Shown here in pieces: positions 52,583 to 60,717 of a stretch of 64,000 bases of DNA. The DNA lies in assembly GCA_025965315.1 (NCBI GenBank), contig JAOPXD010000159.1, forward strand, positions 1 through 64,000, written 5' to 3'. Source of the stretch: Marmoricola sp. GTDB taxonomy: Bacteria > Actinomycetota > Actinomycetes > Propionibacteriales > Nocardioidaceae. Made by a program: the position numbers and the translations under genes. How positions within the stretch are numbered: position 1 is the first letter of the stretch; every line of letters starts with the position of its first letter. The notes beneath the pieces are model-generated. The model did no database searches. It was given only the letters and a program-made list of their open reading frames with translations, and had not been told where the DNA came from.

Positions 52583-53470
52583 ATGACCACCGAACCGGTT
52601 CGATTCGACCTCGAGGGCAGTGACGGCCACCGGCTAGCTGGATACCGCTGGGATCCGTCGGTCGCGCCCTTGGCGGCGATCCAGCTTGCTCACGGCGTCG
52701 GCGAATACGCGCTCCGGTACGCACCTCTGGCAGAGCAGCTCGCCAGCGCCGGCTTTGTCGTCGTCGCGCACGATCACCGTGGGCACGGAAGCAGCGTCGA
52801 GCCGGGCGAGGAGTACGGGGTGCTCGGCGAGAGCGGTTGGTCGGCCCTGGTCGCCGACCTCGGGTCCGTCGGATCGCTCGTCAGATCTACCTATCCGTCC
52901 CTGCAGCTGACGCTGATCGCGCACAGCCTTGGTTCGTTCGCGACCCAGCAATTCCTGCTCGACCGCAGCGCCGAGGTCGACGCGGTGGTCCTGTCTGGAA
53001 CCGCGTCGATCGATCTGCTCGAACCCGCGATGGACCTCGACGCTGCGATGGACCTCGCGATGTTCAACGCTCCTTTCCAGCCGGCGCGAACAGACTTCGA
53101 CTGGCTGAGCCGTGACGAAGCACAGGTCGATGCCTACATCGCCGACCCGCTCTGCGGATTCGGTCTGGACGTCGCCGGGGGCAAGGCGATGTTCGTAGGA
53201 GCACGCGCTCTCGCCGACCCAGCCGTCGTGGCAAGGATGCGCAACGACCTACCCGTTCTGATCGCGGTCGGTGACATGGACCCTGTCAACGGCGGCCTCG
53301 CGCTCGTCCAGGTCCTCGTCGACCGTTATCGCCAGGCGGGCCTGACGAACGTCTCACTGAAGACCTACCCGGGCGCACGGCACGAGATCTTCAATGAGAC
53401 CAACCGTCAGGAAGTCGTCGCCGACGTCATCGCCTGGCTCGGAGGCAACCTCTCCGTCGCCCAGTCATGA
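52583..53470 (+). CDS. Alpha/beta hydrolase, monoacylglycerol-lipase-like
   Basis: 295 residues. LAHGVGEYALRYAPLAEQLASAGFVVVAHDHRGHG is the lysophospholipase/monoglyceride lipase signature (landmarks only). The nucleophile elbow reads AHSLGSF, with Ala for the first Gly; acid in GDMDPVNGG and His in GARHEIFNE. The triad is complete. ATG at 52583 has AAGGAGAG upstream; a longer in-frame reading would cross the promoter. It overlaps the DsbA-like gene by 4 nt. It may release acids from esters, but the substrate is not known. Confidence 0.87.
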   Translation: MTTEPVRFDLEGSDGHRLAGYRWDPSVAPLAAIQLAHGVGEYALRYAPLAEQLASAGFVVVAHDHRGHGSSVEPGEEYGVLGESGWSALVADLGSVGSLVRSTYPSLQLTLIAHSLGSFATQQFLLDRSAEVDAVVLSGTASIDLLEPAMDLDAAMDLAMFNAPFQPARTDFDWLSRDEAQVDAYIADPLCGFGLDVAGGKAMFVGARALADPAVVARMRNDLPVLIAVGDMDPVNGGLALVQVLVDRYRQAGLTNVSLKTYPGARHEIFNETNRQEVVADVIAWLGGNLSVAQS

Positions 53471-54174
53471 GGACCGACCCCGCGTACGCGCGACGGTCGA
53501 TCCGAGGCGGCGACATCGCTTGGGCCGCGGTCGGTATCGCCATCGTCGTCGCTCTCGTCGTCGGTCTGGTCGTCCAGAGCCGGAGCACGGCTCGTGCGAT
53601 CAGCGACCTTCCCAGGAACTTCGAGCGGGACGGAGGCTTCATCGTCGGGGATCGTTCGGCCCCGGTGACCGTCACCGTTGTCCTGGACTACCAGTGCCCA
53701 GCCTGCAAGAGCCTCGAGGAGCTGGACGGCGCACTGTTCTCGCAGTACGCCCAAGGGCACCAGGTCCGCATCGACTACCGGCCGATCGCCTTCCTCGACC
53801 AGATGTCGTCGACGCGCTACTCCACCAGAGCCATGAATGCCTCAGGATGCGTCGGTGCAGCTGCACCGGACGCATGGAAGTCCTTCACCGGGCTGCTGTT
53901 CGCGCGTCAGCCTGCCGAACACTCCGCCGGTCTCACCAATGCCGCGATCGAGAAGATCGCCGCCACGGCAGGCGCCGGAGGTACAGCGGTCACGAGATGC
54001 ATCGAGGGGCAGCAGTACAAGCGTTGGGTCTCCAGCGCCACGGCCGCCCAAACGCACGCGTTCACCTTTGCAGGGACCCCGACGGTTCTCGTCGACGGCC
54101 ACCGGGTCACGAACCCGACGTCGGACGCGATCCGGGACGCTGTGCAGGAGCACCTGCCGCGGCCCTCGGTCTAG
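53467..54174 (+). CDS. Membrane-anchored DsbA-like thiol-disulfide protein
   Basis: 235 residues: one transmembrane helix (about 17-37), then a thioredoxin-fold domain outside the membrane. Active-site CPAC is at 77-80 (DYQCPACKS), cis-Pro in AGTPTVLVDG, and a further Cys pair (SGCVG, TRCIEG) lies in the helical insertion. It resembles actinobacterial DsbA/MdbA-type oxidases. Coupled to the hydrolase by ATGA. Its stop overlaps on the opposite strand the stop of the SRPBCC gene (shared CTAG). Confidence 0.85.
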   Translation: MRTDPAYARRSIRGGDIAWAAVGIAIVVALVVGLVVQSRSTARAISDLPRNFERDGGFIVGDRSAPVTVTVVLDYQCPACKSLEELDGALFSQYAQGHQVRIDYRPIAFLDQMSSTRYSTRAMNASGCVGAAAPDAWKSFTGLLFARQPAEHSAGLTNAAIEKIAATAGAGGTAVTRCIEGQQYKRWVSSATAAQTHAFTFAGTPTVLVDGHRVTNPTSDAIRDAVQEHLPRPSV

Positions 54175-54647
54175 TGTGCTCGTACCCCGAAGTGCTTGCG
54201 CGTGTCGGCGAAGATGCTCTTGAAGAGCAGTCCGTTGACAGGGCTGCCGAGCTTGCCGACCAGGGTCGGCGCAAGACCGGCGCGCCAGGTGAACCGGCAC
54301 GCGTCAGGCCCGTCCGGCTCGACGAGGTAGTCCTCGGCTAGGTGCTTGAACATCGGGAGGTTCGCGGACTCGACGCAGAACGCCATCCGGCGCCCTTCCT
54401 CCCAGAGGAAGTAGCGCTCGTTGACGATGATCACGCCACCGAGGATCTTGGCCGTGCGGGTCGTCCCGACCCCGAAAGGACGTGCAGACGTCCAGTGAAT
54501 GCTCAGGACCCGGCACCAGTCCAACGGCCGGTCGCTCACCAGGTCCTTCCAGACCGCTTCAGCCGGACGTGGGATGTGGAACGTCTCGGAGACGCGGAAC
54601 GGCGCTGAGTCGAAGAAGTCTGCATCGACAGGCTCGACCTGGGGCAT
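54171..54647 (-). CDS. SRPBCC-family (START-like) protein
   Basis: 158 residues with the START/polyketide-cyclase pattern: FHIPRPAEAVWKDLVSDRPLDWCRVL, then RYFLWEEGRRMAFCVES, then DACRFTWRAGLAP and a C-terminal helix. These small barrels bind hydrophobic ligands. ATG at 54647 with AAGAGA upstream. Third gene after the SnoaL-like and flavoprotein genes, so it may deliver or cyclise the same substrate. No catalytic residues can be assigned. Confidence 0.78.
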   Translation of the reverse strand: MPQVEPVDADFFDSAPFRVSETFHIPRPAEAVWKDLVSDRPLDWCRVLSIHWTSARPFGVGTTRTAKILGGVIIVNERYFLWEEGRRMAFCVESANLPMFKHLAEDYLVEPDGPDACRFTWRAGLAPTLVGKLGSPVNGLLFKSIFADTRKHFGVRAH

Positions 54648-54684
54648 AGCGGGGTCTCTTCTCGAGGGCTCGGTGGTCGGGGGA

Positions 54685-56136
54685 TCAGTTCGCGGCTGCA
54701 GGCGCAGCGGCATCGGCGCTGACGACGGCGGCAGGGCGCCAGGACGGCGGATTGGGCGCTGTCCCGACGTCCCAGCCCTCGCGCTCGGTCCCTGCGGACC
54801 GCGTCGAACGGAACCCGTCAAGGAGCCGGTGACGGCGTGCGCCGATCTCGGCCGGGAGCTCGCCAACGACCTCGCGCAAGATCGCCCGGCGGTCAGCACC
54901 GGGGGCCCGGAGAGCGTTGATCAGGCCCTTGACCATCCGGCGTGGGGTGATGATCGCCTCGATCGGCCTGGCCCGGTTGAAGGTATCGGAGAGGTTCGGG
55001 GCATCGTTGCCGGCGAATGTCCGCAGTACCTCGCGCACCAACGGTGACGATGGTCCGGGCCGCGATTCACGGTTCCCCCAGTGGTACGTCGAGATGGTGT
55101 CGGCGTCGCGGGCTGCCTCCCAGGCACGCAGGGCGCGGTCGAGCTGCTCGGGGTCGTCGAGCGTGGCGGCCGCGGCCTCGCCGAGCAGGCGGCCGAACTT
55201 CAACGCGTCCCGCATGCCGTTGCCGGTGACCGGGTCCTTGAAGTGACCGGAGTCTCCGGCGAGCGCCCACGCCGGGCCGGTGGAGCGTCGGTAGTAGGCA
55301 GAGAGGTCATCAGTGCTGCGGACCGAGCTCATGTTCGTCGCACCGCCCACCCGCTCGTTGAGCACGGGATCGAGGTCGAGCATCTCCTGCCACCCCGCCT
55401 CCGGATCGGCACGGATGCCCTTGATCTTCGTGGCGTCGGTCATGTTGACGACGAGCGTGCGCCCGGCCGGGCAGGACGGCAGGACGAGCACCTGGTTGCC
55501 GTGCGCCCGGAAGATCTGGAAAGCACTGGGAGCGTCCGCACCCTGAGGGTCGTCGAGGTAGCGGAACGCGAACCCGCGGCCGTTCCTGGAGGCGCGGTAC
55601 GGCGTCCAGGAGTCGACCTCGGCCGCGACGCGCGACTTGCGTCCGTCGGCGCCGATGACGAGCTTGGCGTGGATCTCGTAGTCGCCCTCACTGGTCTTGC
55701 AGTGAACGCCCGCAGCGCGACCGTCGCGCCAGACGACCTCCGTCATCGCGGTGCGCTCCCGTACGTCTGCTCCCGCGTCGCGCGCGGCCTCGACCAGCAG
55801 CACGTCCTGCTGGTCCCGGGGGATGCAGATGCCGTAGTCGATCCCCGAGAACGGCTTGAACCGCTCCACGACCTCGAGCCCGTCATCGTCGTGGAGCGTC
55901 AGGTAGCGGCTCTTAGCGGGGTTCAGCGCCAGGATCTTGTCCAGGGCCCCCATGAACTGGAGCTCCTGCACGCCGTTGGGAACCAGGACGTGCGTCGACA
56001 TCGTGTCGGCCGGGAACTTCGCCTTGTCGATCACGATGACCTTGAGTCCCGCACGGGCCAGCGGAACGGCCGCCGCCGTCCCGGCGCAGCGAGCGCCGAC
56101 GATGACGACGTCGGCTTGTTCGATTCTGAAGCTCAT
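54685..56136 (-). CDS. FAD-dependent oxidoreductase, geranylgeranyl-reductase/PHBH-like
   Basis: 483 residues: FAD motif VVIVGARCAGTAAAVPLARAG, VIGADGRKSRVA (DG motif) and WALAGDSGHFKDPVTGNGMRDALKFGRLL (GD motif). The group covers geranylgeranyl reductases and aromatic-type monooxygenases. About 100 residues after the GD motif form a separate C-terminal region ending in an Ala-rich tail. It could add oxygen to or saturate a terpenoid-like molecule; which of the two cannot be told from sequence. Operon with SnoaL-like and SRPBCC genes. Confidence 0.87.
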   Translation of the reverse strand: MSFRIEQADVVIVGARCAGTAAAVPLARAGLKVIVIDKAKFPADTMSTHVLVPNGVQELQFMGALDKILALNPAKSRYLTLHDDDGLEVVERFKPFSGIDYGICIPRDQQDVLLVEAARDAGADVRERTAMTEVVWRDGRAAGVHCKTSEGDYEIHAKLVIGADGRKSRVAAEVDSWTPYRASRNGRGFAFRYLDDPQGADAPSAFQIFRAHGNQVLVLPSCPAGRTLVVNMTDATKIKGIRADPEAGWQEMLDLDPVLNERVGGATNMSSVRSTDDLSAYYRRSTGPAWALAGDSGHFKDPVTGNGMRDALKFGRLLGEAAAATLDDPEQLDRALRAWEAARDADTISTYHWGNRESRPGPSSPLVREVLRTFAGNDAPNLSDTFNRARPIEAIITPRRMVKGLINALRAPGADRRAILREVVGELPAEIGARRHRLLDGFRSTRSAGTEREGWDVGTAPNPPSWRPAAVVSADAAAPAAAN

Positions 56137-56172
56137 GGCAGATCCTCGGTGAGTTAAGGGCGGACGGACGGT

Positions 56173-56607
56173 TCAGGCGAGGCCGATAGCGCGCAGCAGG
56201 GTCAAGGTGTCGTAGTGGGCGTGGACCGAGACGGCACGACCGTCCTGGCCGACCTCCCAGGTATCGCTGCCAACCACGCTGAAGGAGTTCCCGCTGATCG
56301 GCGCACCGGGGGGAAACTCGCCCGTGTGCGTCCCGGTCATCCGCCACTCGGCCGACACCCGGCTGTTCGCAGCATCGACGAGCGGCTCGCCGAGGAGCTC
56401 GAAGGCGATGTCCGGGAAGCCCTGCCACGCGCCTTGGAAGAAGCCGGTTGCGCCCTCGTGCCCGGAAAATGGTTCAGGGAGCAACGGATCGACCCAGTGG
56501 ACGTCGGCGCTGACGACATCCAGCGCCTCGGCGAGGTCGCGTTGGCTCCAGGCGGCGCAGTAGCGCGCCGGGTAGGCAGTGAGCACGTCTGTGGGAGTGG
56601 TCGGCAT
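56173..56607 (-). CDS. SnoaL-like (NTF2-fold) protein
   Basis: 144 residues with the SnoaL pattern: RYCAAWSQRDLAEALDVVSADVHWVDP, FSGHEGATGFFQGAWQGFPDI, VSAEWRMTGTHTGEFPPGAPISG (landmarks). Such proteins act as cyclases, hydrolases or binding proteins. I considered limonene-epoxide hydrolase, but its Asp-Arg-Asp triad pattern is not visible. ATG at 56607 with AGAGGAAA upstream. First gene of the minus-strand operon with the flavoprotein. Confidence 0.8.
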   Translation of the reverse strand: MPTTPTDVLTAYPARYCAAWSQRDLAEALDVVSADVHWVDPLLPEPFSGHEGATGFFQGAWQGFPDIAFELLGEPLVDAANSRVSAEWRMTGTHTGEFPPGAPISGNSFSVVGSDTWEVGQDGRAVSVHAHYDTLTLLRAIGLA

Positions 56608-56718
56608 CACGGATTTCCTCTGAACTCGAAGGGGCCGGCCAGGACCGGCGATCTGCGACGCGAGGCTGTCCGCGTCGTCAGTGAACTCCATCACCTTGGC
56701 ATACGAAAGGGTTGGTCA

Positions 56719-56734
56719 ACTCATCCCATTGAGT
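56719..56734. promoter_or_regulatory. Inverted repeat ACTCA-tcccat-TGAGT
   Basis: 5-bp perfect arms in the 166-bp region between the divergent SnoaL-like gene and the CoA ligase. Positioned 40-55 nt before the ligase start. Possible regulator site; too short to be sure. Confidence 0.3.
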
Positions 56735-56773
56735 GGTTCCCATCGCTGAACGGGCGCAACCTGCTAGCCGACT

Positions 56774-58381
56774 GTGAAAGCGGCGTGGTTCTCTCGTTCC
56801 GTGACCACCGACACATTCAAGCCTGCCACCCGATCGTCAGTTCCGATCCTCGGATCCGTACCGGCCGAGATCGATCTCGCCGCCATCCTCGAGCGGCGGG
56901 CCCACGCATCGAGGGAGCGCGGGGCGGTGACGTTCGACGGCCAGACCCGCAGCTTCGGTGAGGTCCTGGACCGGGTACGCCGGTTCGCGACGGTCCTTGC
57001 GGACGGCGGCGTCGAGCACGGGGATCGGGTCGCCTACCTCGGTCTCAACGACCCTGCGATCCTCGAGGCGCTGTTCGCGGCCGCTCACCTCGGCGCAGTC
57101 CTGGTGCCGCTCAATTTTCGGTTGACGGGCCCCGAGCTCGCATTCATGATCGAGGACGCCGGGGTGCACACGCTGCTGGTCGACGAGCAGCACGCGCCGG
57201 TGATCGACAGTGTTCGTGAGGGTCTGTCCGTACGGCGGTTCGTCCACGTAGCCGCCGGGTCCACGACCGAGGGCTGGGAGGACGGCGACGCCTTGATCGC
57301 GGACGCGATCCCGTTGGCATGCCGTGTTCCGGTGAGTGCCGAGGATCCAGCGGTGATCATGTACACGTCGGGAACCACGGGCTATCCGAAGGGAGCGGTC
57401 CTTACCCACGCGAACCTCTGGTGGCACAACATCGGCGTCGTGCTGGCTCTCGACGTCGCGCACGACGACGTTTCGCTCGTCTGCGCTCCGATGTTTCACA
57501 TCGGCGCATTGAACGTCACCACGATCTCCACGTGGATCAAGGGCGGACGCCTGGTGATCCACCGTGGCTTCGACGCCCAGGTCGTCCTCGACGATCTCGA
57601 GCGCGAGGGGGTCACCACCATGTTCGGCGTCCCCGTCATGTGCGACGCGCTGTCGTCGTTGCCCGGGTTCGCCGAAGCCGACCTCTCCGCCCTGCGGCTC
57701 ATCATCACCGGCGGTGCACCGGTTCCGATCGCGTTGATCCGTCGCTTCCAGGAACGCGGCGTCGATCTCGCCCAGGGTTACGGGTTGACCGAAGCCGCAC
57801 CGGTGGCTTCCTTCCTGACGGCCGAGAACGCCGAGCGCAAGCTGGGATCCGCCGGACGCCCCCTGCTGCTGTGCGACATGCGGATCGTCGACGCAGGCGG
57901 CGCGCCCGTCGCTGCCGGGATCCAGGGCGAGATCGAGGTCCGGGGCCCCAGCGTCACGGTCGGCTACTGGAACAACCCCGAGGCGACCGCCAAGACGATG
58001 AACGGCTCCTGGCTCCGGACCGGGGACGGAGGTCACCTCGACGACGAGGGTTTCGTGTTCATCGCCGACCGCCTCAAGGACATGGTCATCACCGGTGGGG
58101 AGAACGTCTATCCGGCGGAGGTCGAGAGCGTGCTCTTCGAGCACCCTGCGATCGCCGAGGTCGCTGTGATCGGCACCGATGACCCCAAGTGGGGCGAGCG
58201 CGTGTGCGCCGTCGTGGCACTGCAGGCTGGCACCGAGCTGACGCTCGAGTCGCTGCGGGAGTTCGGCGATGGACGACTGGCTCGCTACAAGTTGCCGTTG
58301 CAGCTGGAGGTCGTCGACGAGCTTCCTCGCAACGCGACCGGCAAGGTGTTGAAGACGGTCCTGCGCGAGCGCTTCGCCTGA
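56774..58381 (+). CDS. Acyl-CoA ligase (AMP-binding), FadD/medium-chain type
   Basis: 535 residues: YTSGTTGYPKGAVLTHANLWWHN (P-loop, landmark), PMFHIGALN, GYGLTEAAP, TGDGGHLDDEGFVFIADRLKDMVITGGENVYPAEVE, and the C-terminal Lys in NATGKVLKTVL. A complete ligase of the FadD/aryl-CoA-ligase kind. The start is uncertain: GTG at 56774 gives no Shine-Dalgarno, and GTG at 56801 is an alternative. Divergent from the flavoprotein operon and convergent with the LuxR genes. A candidate activator for the acid made by the P450-dehydrogenase route. Confidence 0.88.
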   Translation: MKAAWFSRSVTTDTFKPATRSSVPILGSVPAEIDLAAILERRAHASRERGAVTFDGQTRSFGEVLDRVRRFATVLADGGVEHGDRVAYLGLNDPAILEALFAAAHLGAVLVPLNFRLTGPELAFMIEDAGVHTLLVDEQHAPVIDSVREGLSVRRFVHVAAGSTTEGWEDGDALIADAIPLACRVPVSAEDPAVIMYTSGTTGYPKGAVLTHANLWWHNIGVVLALDVAHDDVSLVCAPMFHIGALNVTTISTWIKGGRLVIHRGFDAQVVLDDLEREGVTTMFGVPVMCDALSSLPGFAEADLSALRLIITGGAPVPIALIRRFQERGVDLAQGYGLTEAAPVASFLTAENAERKLGSAGRPLLLCDMRIVDAGGAPVAAGIQGEIEVRGPSVTVGYWNNPEATAKTMNGSWLRTGDGGHLDDEGFVFIADRLKDMVITGGENVYPAEVESVLFEHPAIAEVAVIGTDDPKWGERVCAVVALQAGTELTLESLREFGDGRLARYKLPLQLEVVDELPRNATGKVLKTVLRERFA

Positions 58382-58405
58382 CCCGTCCCGTGCGTTGACC
58401 TCCGG

Positions 58406-59260
58406 TCAGTCGGCGGCATCGTGCGAACGGGCCTGGCTGAACCGGGTCACGGCCTCTGCGCGGTTCACGGCACCAACGGCCCGGAGTACAGCGCGCACAT
58501 GACTCTTGACCGTGGGCACCGCCACGACGAGTCGATCGGCGATCTGAGCGTTCGACTGACCGGCGAGGATGAGGTCGAGCACCTCGAGCTGGCGCTCGGT
58601 CAGGAGCGCCCGGGTGCTGCCCGCCGGCCCGTCAGGACTCGTCGTCGGACCTCCGCCGGCGCCGAGCTTCCGTACTGCCACGAGCTCTATCGGATCGTTC
58701 CTCCGCAGGTCTTCGAGGTCAGCGGCCAGCGTGCCCAGCACAAGCCCTTGGTTCCGGACCCGGTCGCGGACGTCGACCAGCGCGAACATCGACGAGAGCG
58801 CGTCTGCGAACGCCTCGACGATCACTGGGTGCCCGGTGCCCGTCGCCGAGACGTGCAGGAGACCGACGACAGTTCCCGCGCTCCGCACGCCGGCCACGAT
58901 GACGTCTACGTCGGTCGTCGATGCGCTGCTCCGGCGGCGTCCGCCAGGGTGTCCGCGGCGCACCTGGGCGCGTCCGGTCCTGGCGACCTCTCGTTCGGTG
59001 GGGAGCTGCTCGAGAGCAACCGGCGCGAATGGCACCAGCGGCGCCAGGTCCTCGGTGGCAGCCGCTGCCCGCCACGGGGACCAGACCCCGTCACGGATCC
59101 GACCGAGCGCGACACGATCAGCACCACAGGACGACATCGCGAGGGTGCAGGCCCGGTCGGCGAGCTCGTTCGCATCACGACAGCTGCGCAGCTCTGCGAG
59201 TCCGGCGTCGAGCTCGTCCCACGCTGCCATCCAGTCAGACGCGCGCTCCCGATCACTCAT
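58406..59260 (-). CDS. LuxR-family regulator with degenerate GAF-like sensor
   Basis: 284 residues. The N-terminal 200 look like a reduced GAF-type sensor (ACTLAMSSCGADRVALGRI, VDVIVAGVRSAGTVVGLLHVS); the C-terminal HTH is LTERQLEVLDLILAGQSNAQIADRLVVAVPTVKSHVRAVLRAVG. ATG at 59260 overlaps the end of the upstream LuxR gene by 8 nt. Two LuxR regulators in one operon suggest a heteromeric or cascade switch. Weak relatedness to the 46827 protein is visible. Confidence 0.83.
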   Translation of the reverse strand: MSDRERASDWMAAWDELDAGLAELRSCRDANELADRACTLAMSSCGADRVALGRIRDGVWSPWRAAAATEDLAPLVPFAPVALEQLPTEREVARTGRAQVRRGHPGGRRRSSASTTDVDVIVAGVRSAGTVVGLLHVSATGTGHPVIVEAFADALSSMFALVDVRDRVRNQGLVLGTLAADLEDLRRNDPIELVAVRKLGAGGGPTTSPDGPAGSTRALLTERQLEVLDLILAGQSNAQIADRLVVAVPTVKSHVRAVLRAVGAVNRAEAVTRFSQARSHDAAD

Positions 59261-60182
59261 CACCAGACCCCCGGAGCCGCACGTAGCGAGCCACGGCGGC
59301 GCTGCGGCTGGAGACGCGGAGCTTGCGGAGGACACCACGCATGTGTGTCTTGATGGTGTCCTCCGACAGGGTCAGCCGGGATGCGATCGTCGCATTGGTG
59401 GCGCCTTCCGCGACGAGCTCGAGGATCTCTCGCTCGCGCGCGGTGAGCAGAGCGTCGCGGCGCGGCGCAGGCGCAGTGCCGTCGTGCCGTTCTCCTGTCA
59501 CCTCGATGCTCGCCCCGAGACTCCGGCTCGGGGCAGTGAAGCGGACGAGCGAGCCTTTGGCCGCGGACATCGTTTCCTCGAACCCTCGATGCCTCCCGAG
59601 AAGCAGCTCGGTCCAGCTCTGCTGCTGGTAGAGGACAGCCAGCTCTGCGGCGAAAGCAGCGATGGTGCGACGGTCGGCTTCGCCGGGCGCCCGTGCTTGG
59701 CCAACCCGGTCGGCGTGCATGAAACCGATCGTCCGACCATCGACCAGCAATGGCGCAGCGACGTACCCCGTGCTCTGAGCTATGGAGATGATGGGTTTGT
59801 ACGTGCGTCGGTCCAGCAGCGCGTCGTCGATCAGGACGGCTTTGCGCCGACGAACCATCTCGGTCTCCGCCAGCATCGTCGCGAGCGGAATCTCTACGTC
59901 GCTCGCCACGAACGCGCGGAACGCAGCGGCCTCGGGATCTAGGGAGTCCTGCGTGTAGAGCACCAGCGGCACCCACCGGTTGCCGTGCACCGCCGAGATC
60001 ATCGCCCGGGTGAAACCGCACGCTTCGCAGAGCTCGCGCGGTGCAGCCGCACGCAGCGCATCGGTGGAAGGGGCGTCACCGAGTCGCCGGAGAGCAGAGC
60101 CAAGGCGGGAGCGGACTGCCTGCCAATCTTGCTCCTCCTTGGCCGGACGATCACCGTGCGCTGCGTCTGAGCGTCCACTCAT
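59253..60182 (-). CDS. GAF-domain LuxR-family regulator
   Basis: 309 residues. Sensor: CGFTRAMISAVHGNRWVPL, ETEMVRRRKAVLIDDA, GYVAAPLLVDGRTIGFMHADR. C-terminal HTH: LTAREREILELVAEGATNATIASRLTLSEDTIKTHMRGVLRKL. The phrases match the regulator at 46827-47876 closely (TEMVRRR against TDMIRRR; YVAAP..DG..IGF.HADR), so they are duplicates with diverged DNA-binding helices. ATG at 60182, with GAGG 6 nt upstream, was preferred to a GTG nine codons earlier. Confidence 0.86.
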   Translation of the reverse strand: MSGRSDAAHGDRPAKEEQDWQAVRSRLGSALRRLGDAPSTDALRAAAPRELCEACGFTRAMISAVHGNRWVPLVLYTQDSLDPEAAAFRAFVASDVEIPLATMLAETEMVRRRKAVLIDDALLDRRTYKPIISIAQSTGYVAAPLLVDGRTIGFMHADRVGQARAPGEADRRTIAAFAAELAVLYQQQSWTELLLGRHRGFEETMSAAKGSLVRFTAPSRSLGASIEVTGERHDGTAPAPRRDALLTAREREILELVAEGATNATIASRLTLSEDTIKTHMRGVLRKLRVSSRSAAVARYVRLRGSGDE

Positions 60183-60717
60183 GCCAGCCTCGTACGGTGC
60201 TCTAAGCACCCGATCCGCCGACCCTCTTCAGACAATGCCGGCAGACCAGCGCGGCGTGCCTTCGGTGGCCCGGAATCGCGCCCGGCCACGGGACAAGCCA
60301 ACCGAAATCCTGAAGGAGACCTCTCGACGACGGTTGCGACGTTCACGGAACGACGGTACCGAATCAGCGGGACGCGTGCGCTGGTCGTCGTCCTGCCGTG
60401 TCACAGACTTCCGCACATCAAATGTACGCGCGGGAGCAGATCCTCCAAGCCCTCTCCCCGACCGAGCGACTGTCATCCGATGAGTGTCACTAGACTCGCA
60501 GTCGGCGCGCAGAGGATCACCTCACGTATTTATGCACGTCCCGCCCCAGTAGGGCATGCGTAAAACTGTAGGCATACCGTGTGACCTGCAGGGTTATCGG
60601 CGCGCGTCGGACGCCCAGAAGGGATCTCCCGACGAAGCGGAAGGCCTGATTGGGTTCGTTTCGCGAAATCGGCCACCGAGCGATTCAGATTGGGTTCGTT
60701 TCGCGAGACCTGCTACA
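60183..60717. other. Gene-free region with a direct repeat; possible edge of an inserted segment
   Basis: No convincing gene. It holds the promoter side of the LuxR operon and a 19-nt direct repeat (see 60648-60706). From about 60.4 kb onward base composition looks less GC-rich and gene density falls compared with the catabolic block. A plus-strand reading frame at 60556-60858 has no homology I can recognise and runs antisense into the hypothetical gene. Confidence 0.5.
60648..60706. repeat. 19-nt direct repeat, two copies 40 bp apart
   Basis: GATTGGGTTCGTTTCGCGA occurs at 60648-60666 and 60688-60706. The period of 40 bp is close to four helical turns, so a protein could bind both on one face. 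It lies just past the stop of the hypothetical gene at 60718. Only two copies are present, so it is not a CRISPR. Confidence 0.7.

Noticed and set aside
56173-56607. Limonene-1,2-epoxide hydrolase
   Set aside because: Size and fold match, but the catalytic Asp-Arg-Asp pattern is not visible; the sequence follows SnoaL proteins.
60648-60706. CRISPR array
   Set aside because: Only two repeat copies with a 21-nt spacer and no cas genes.
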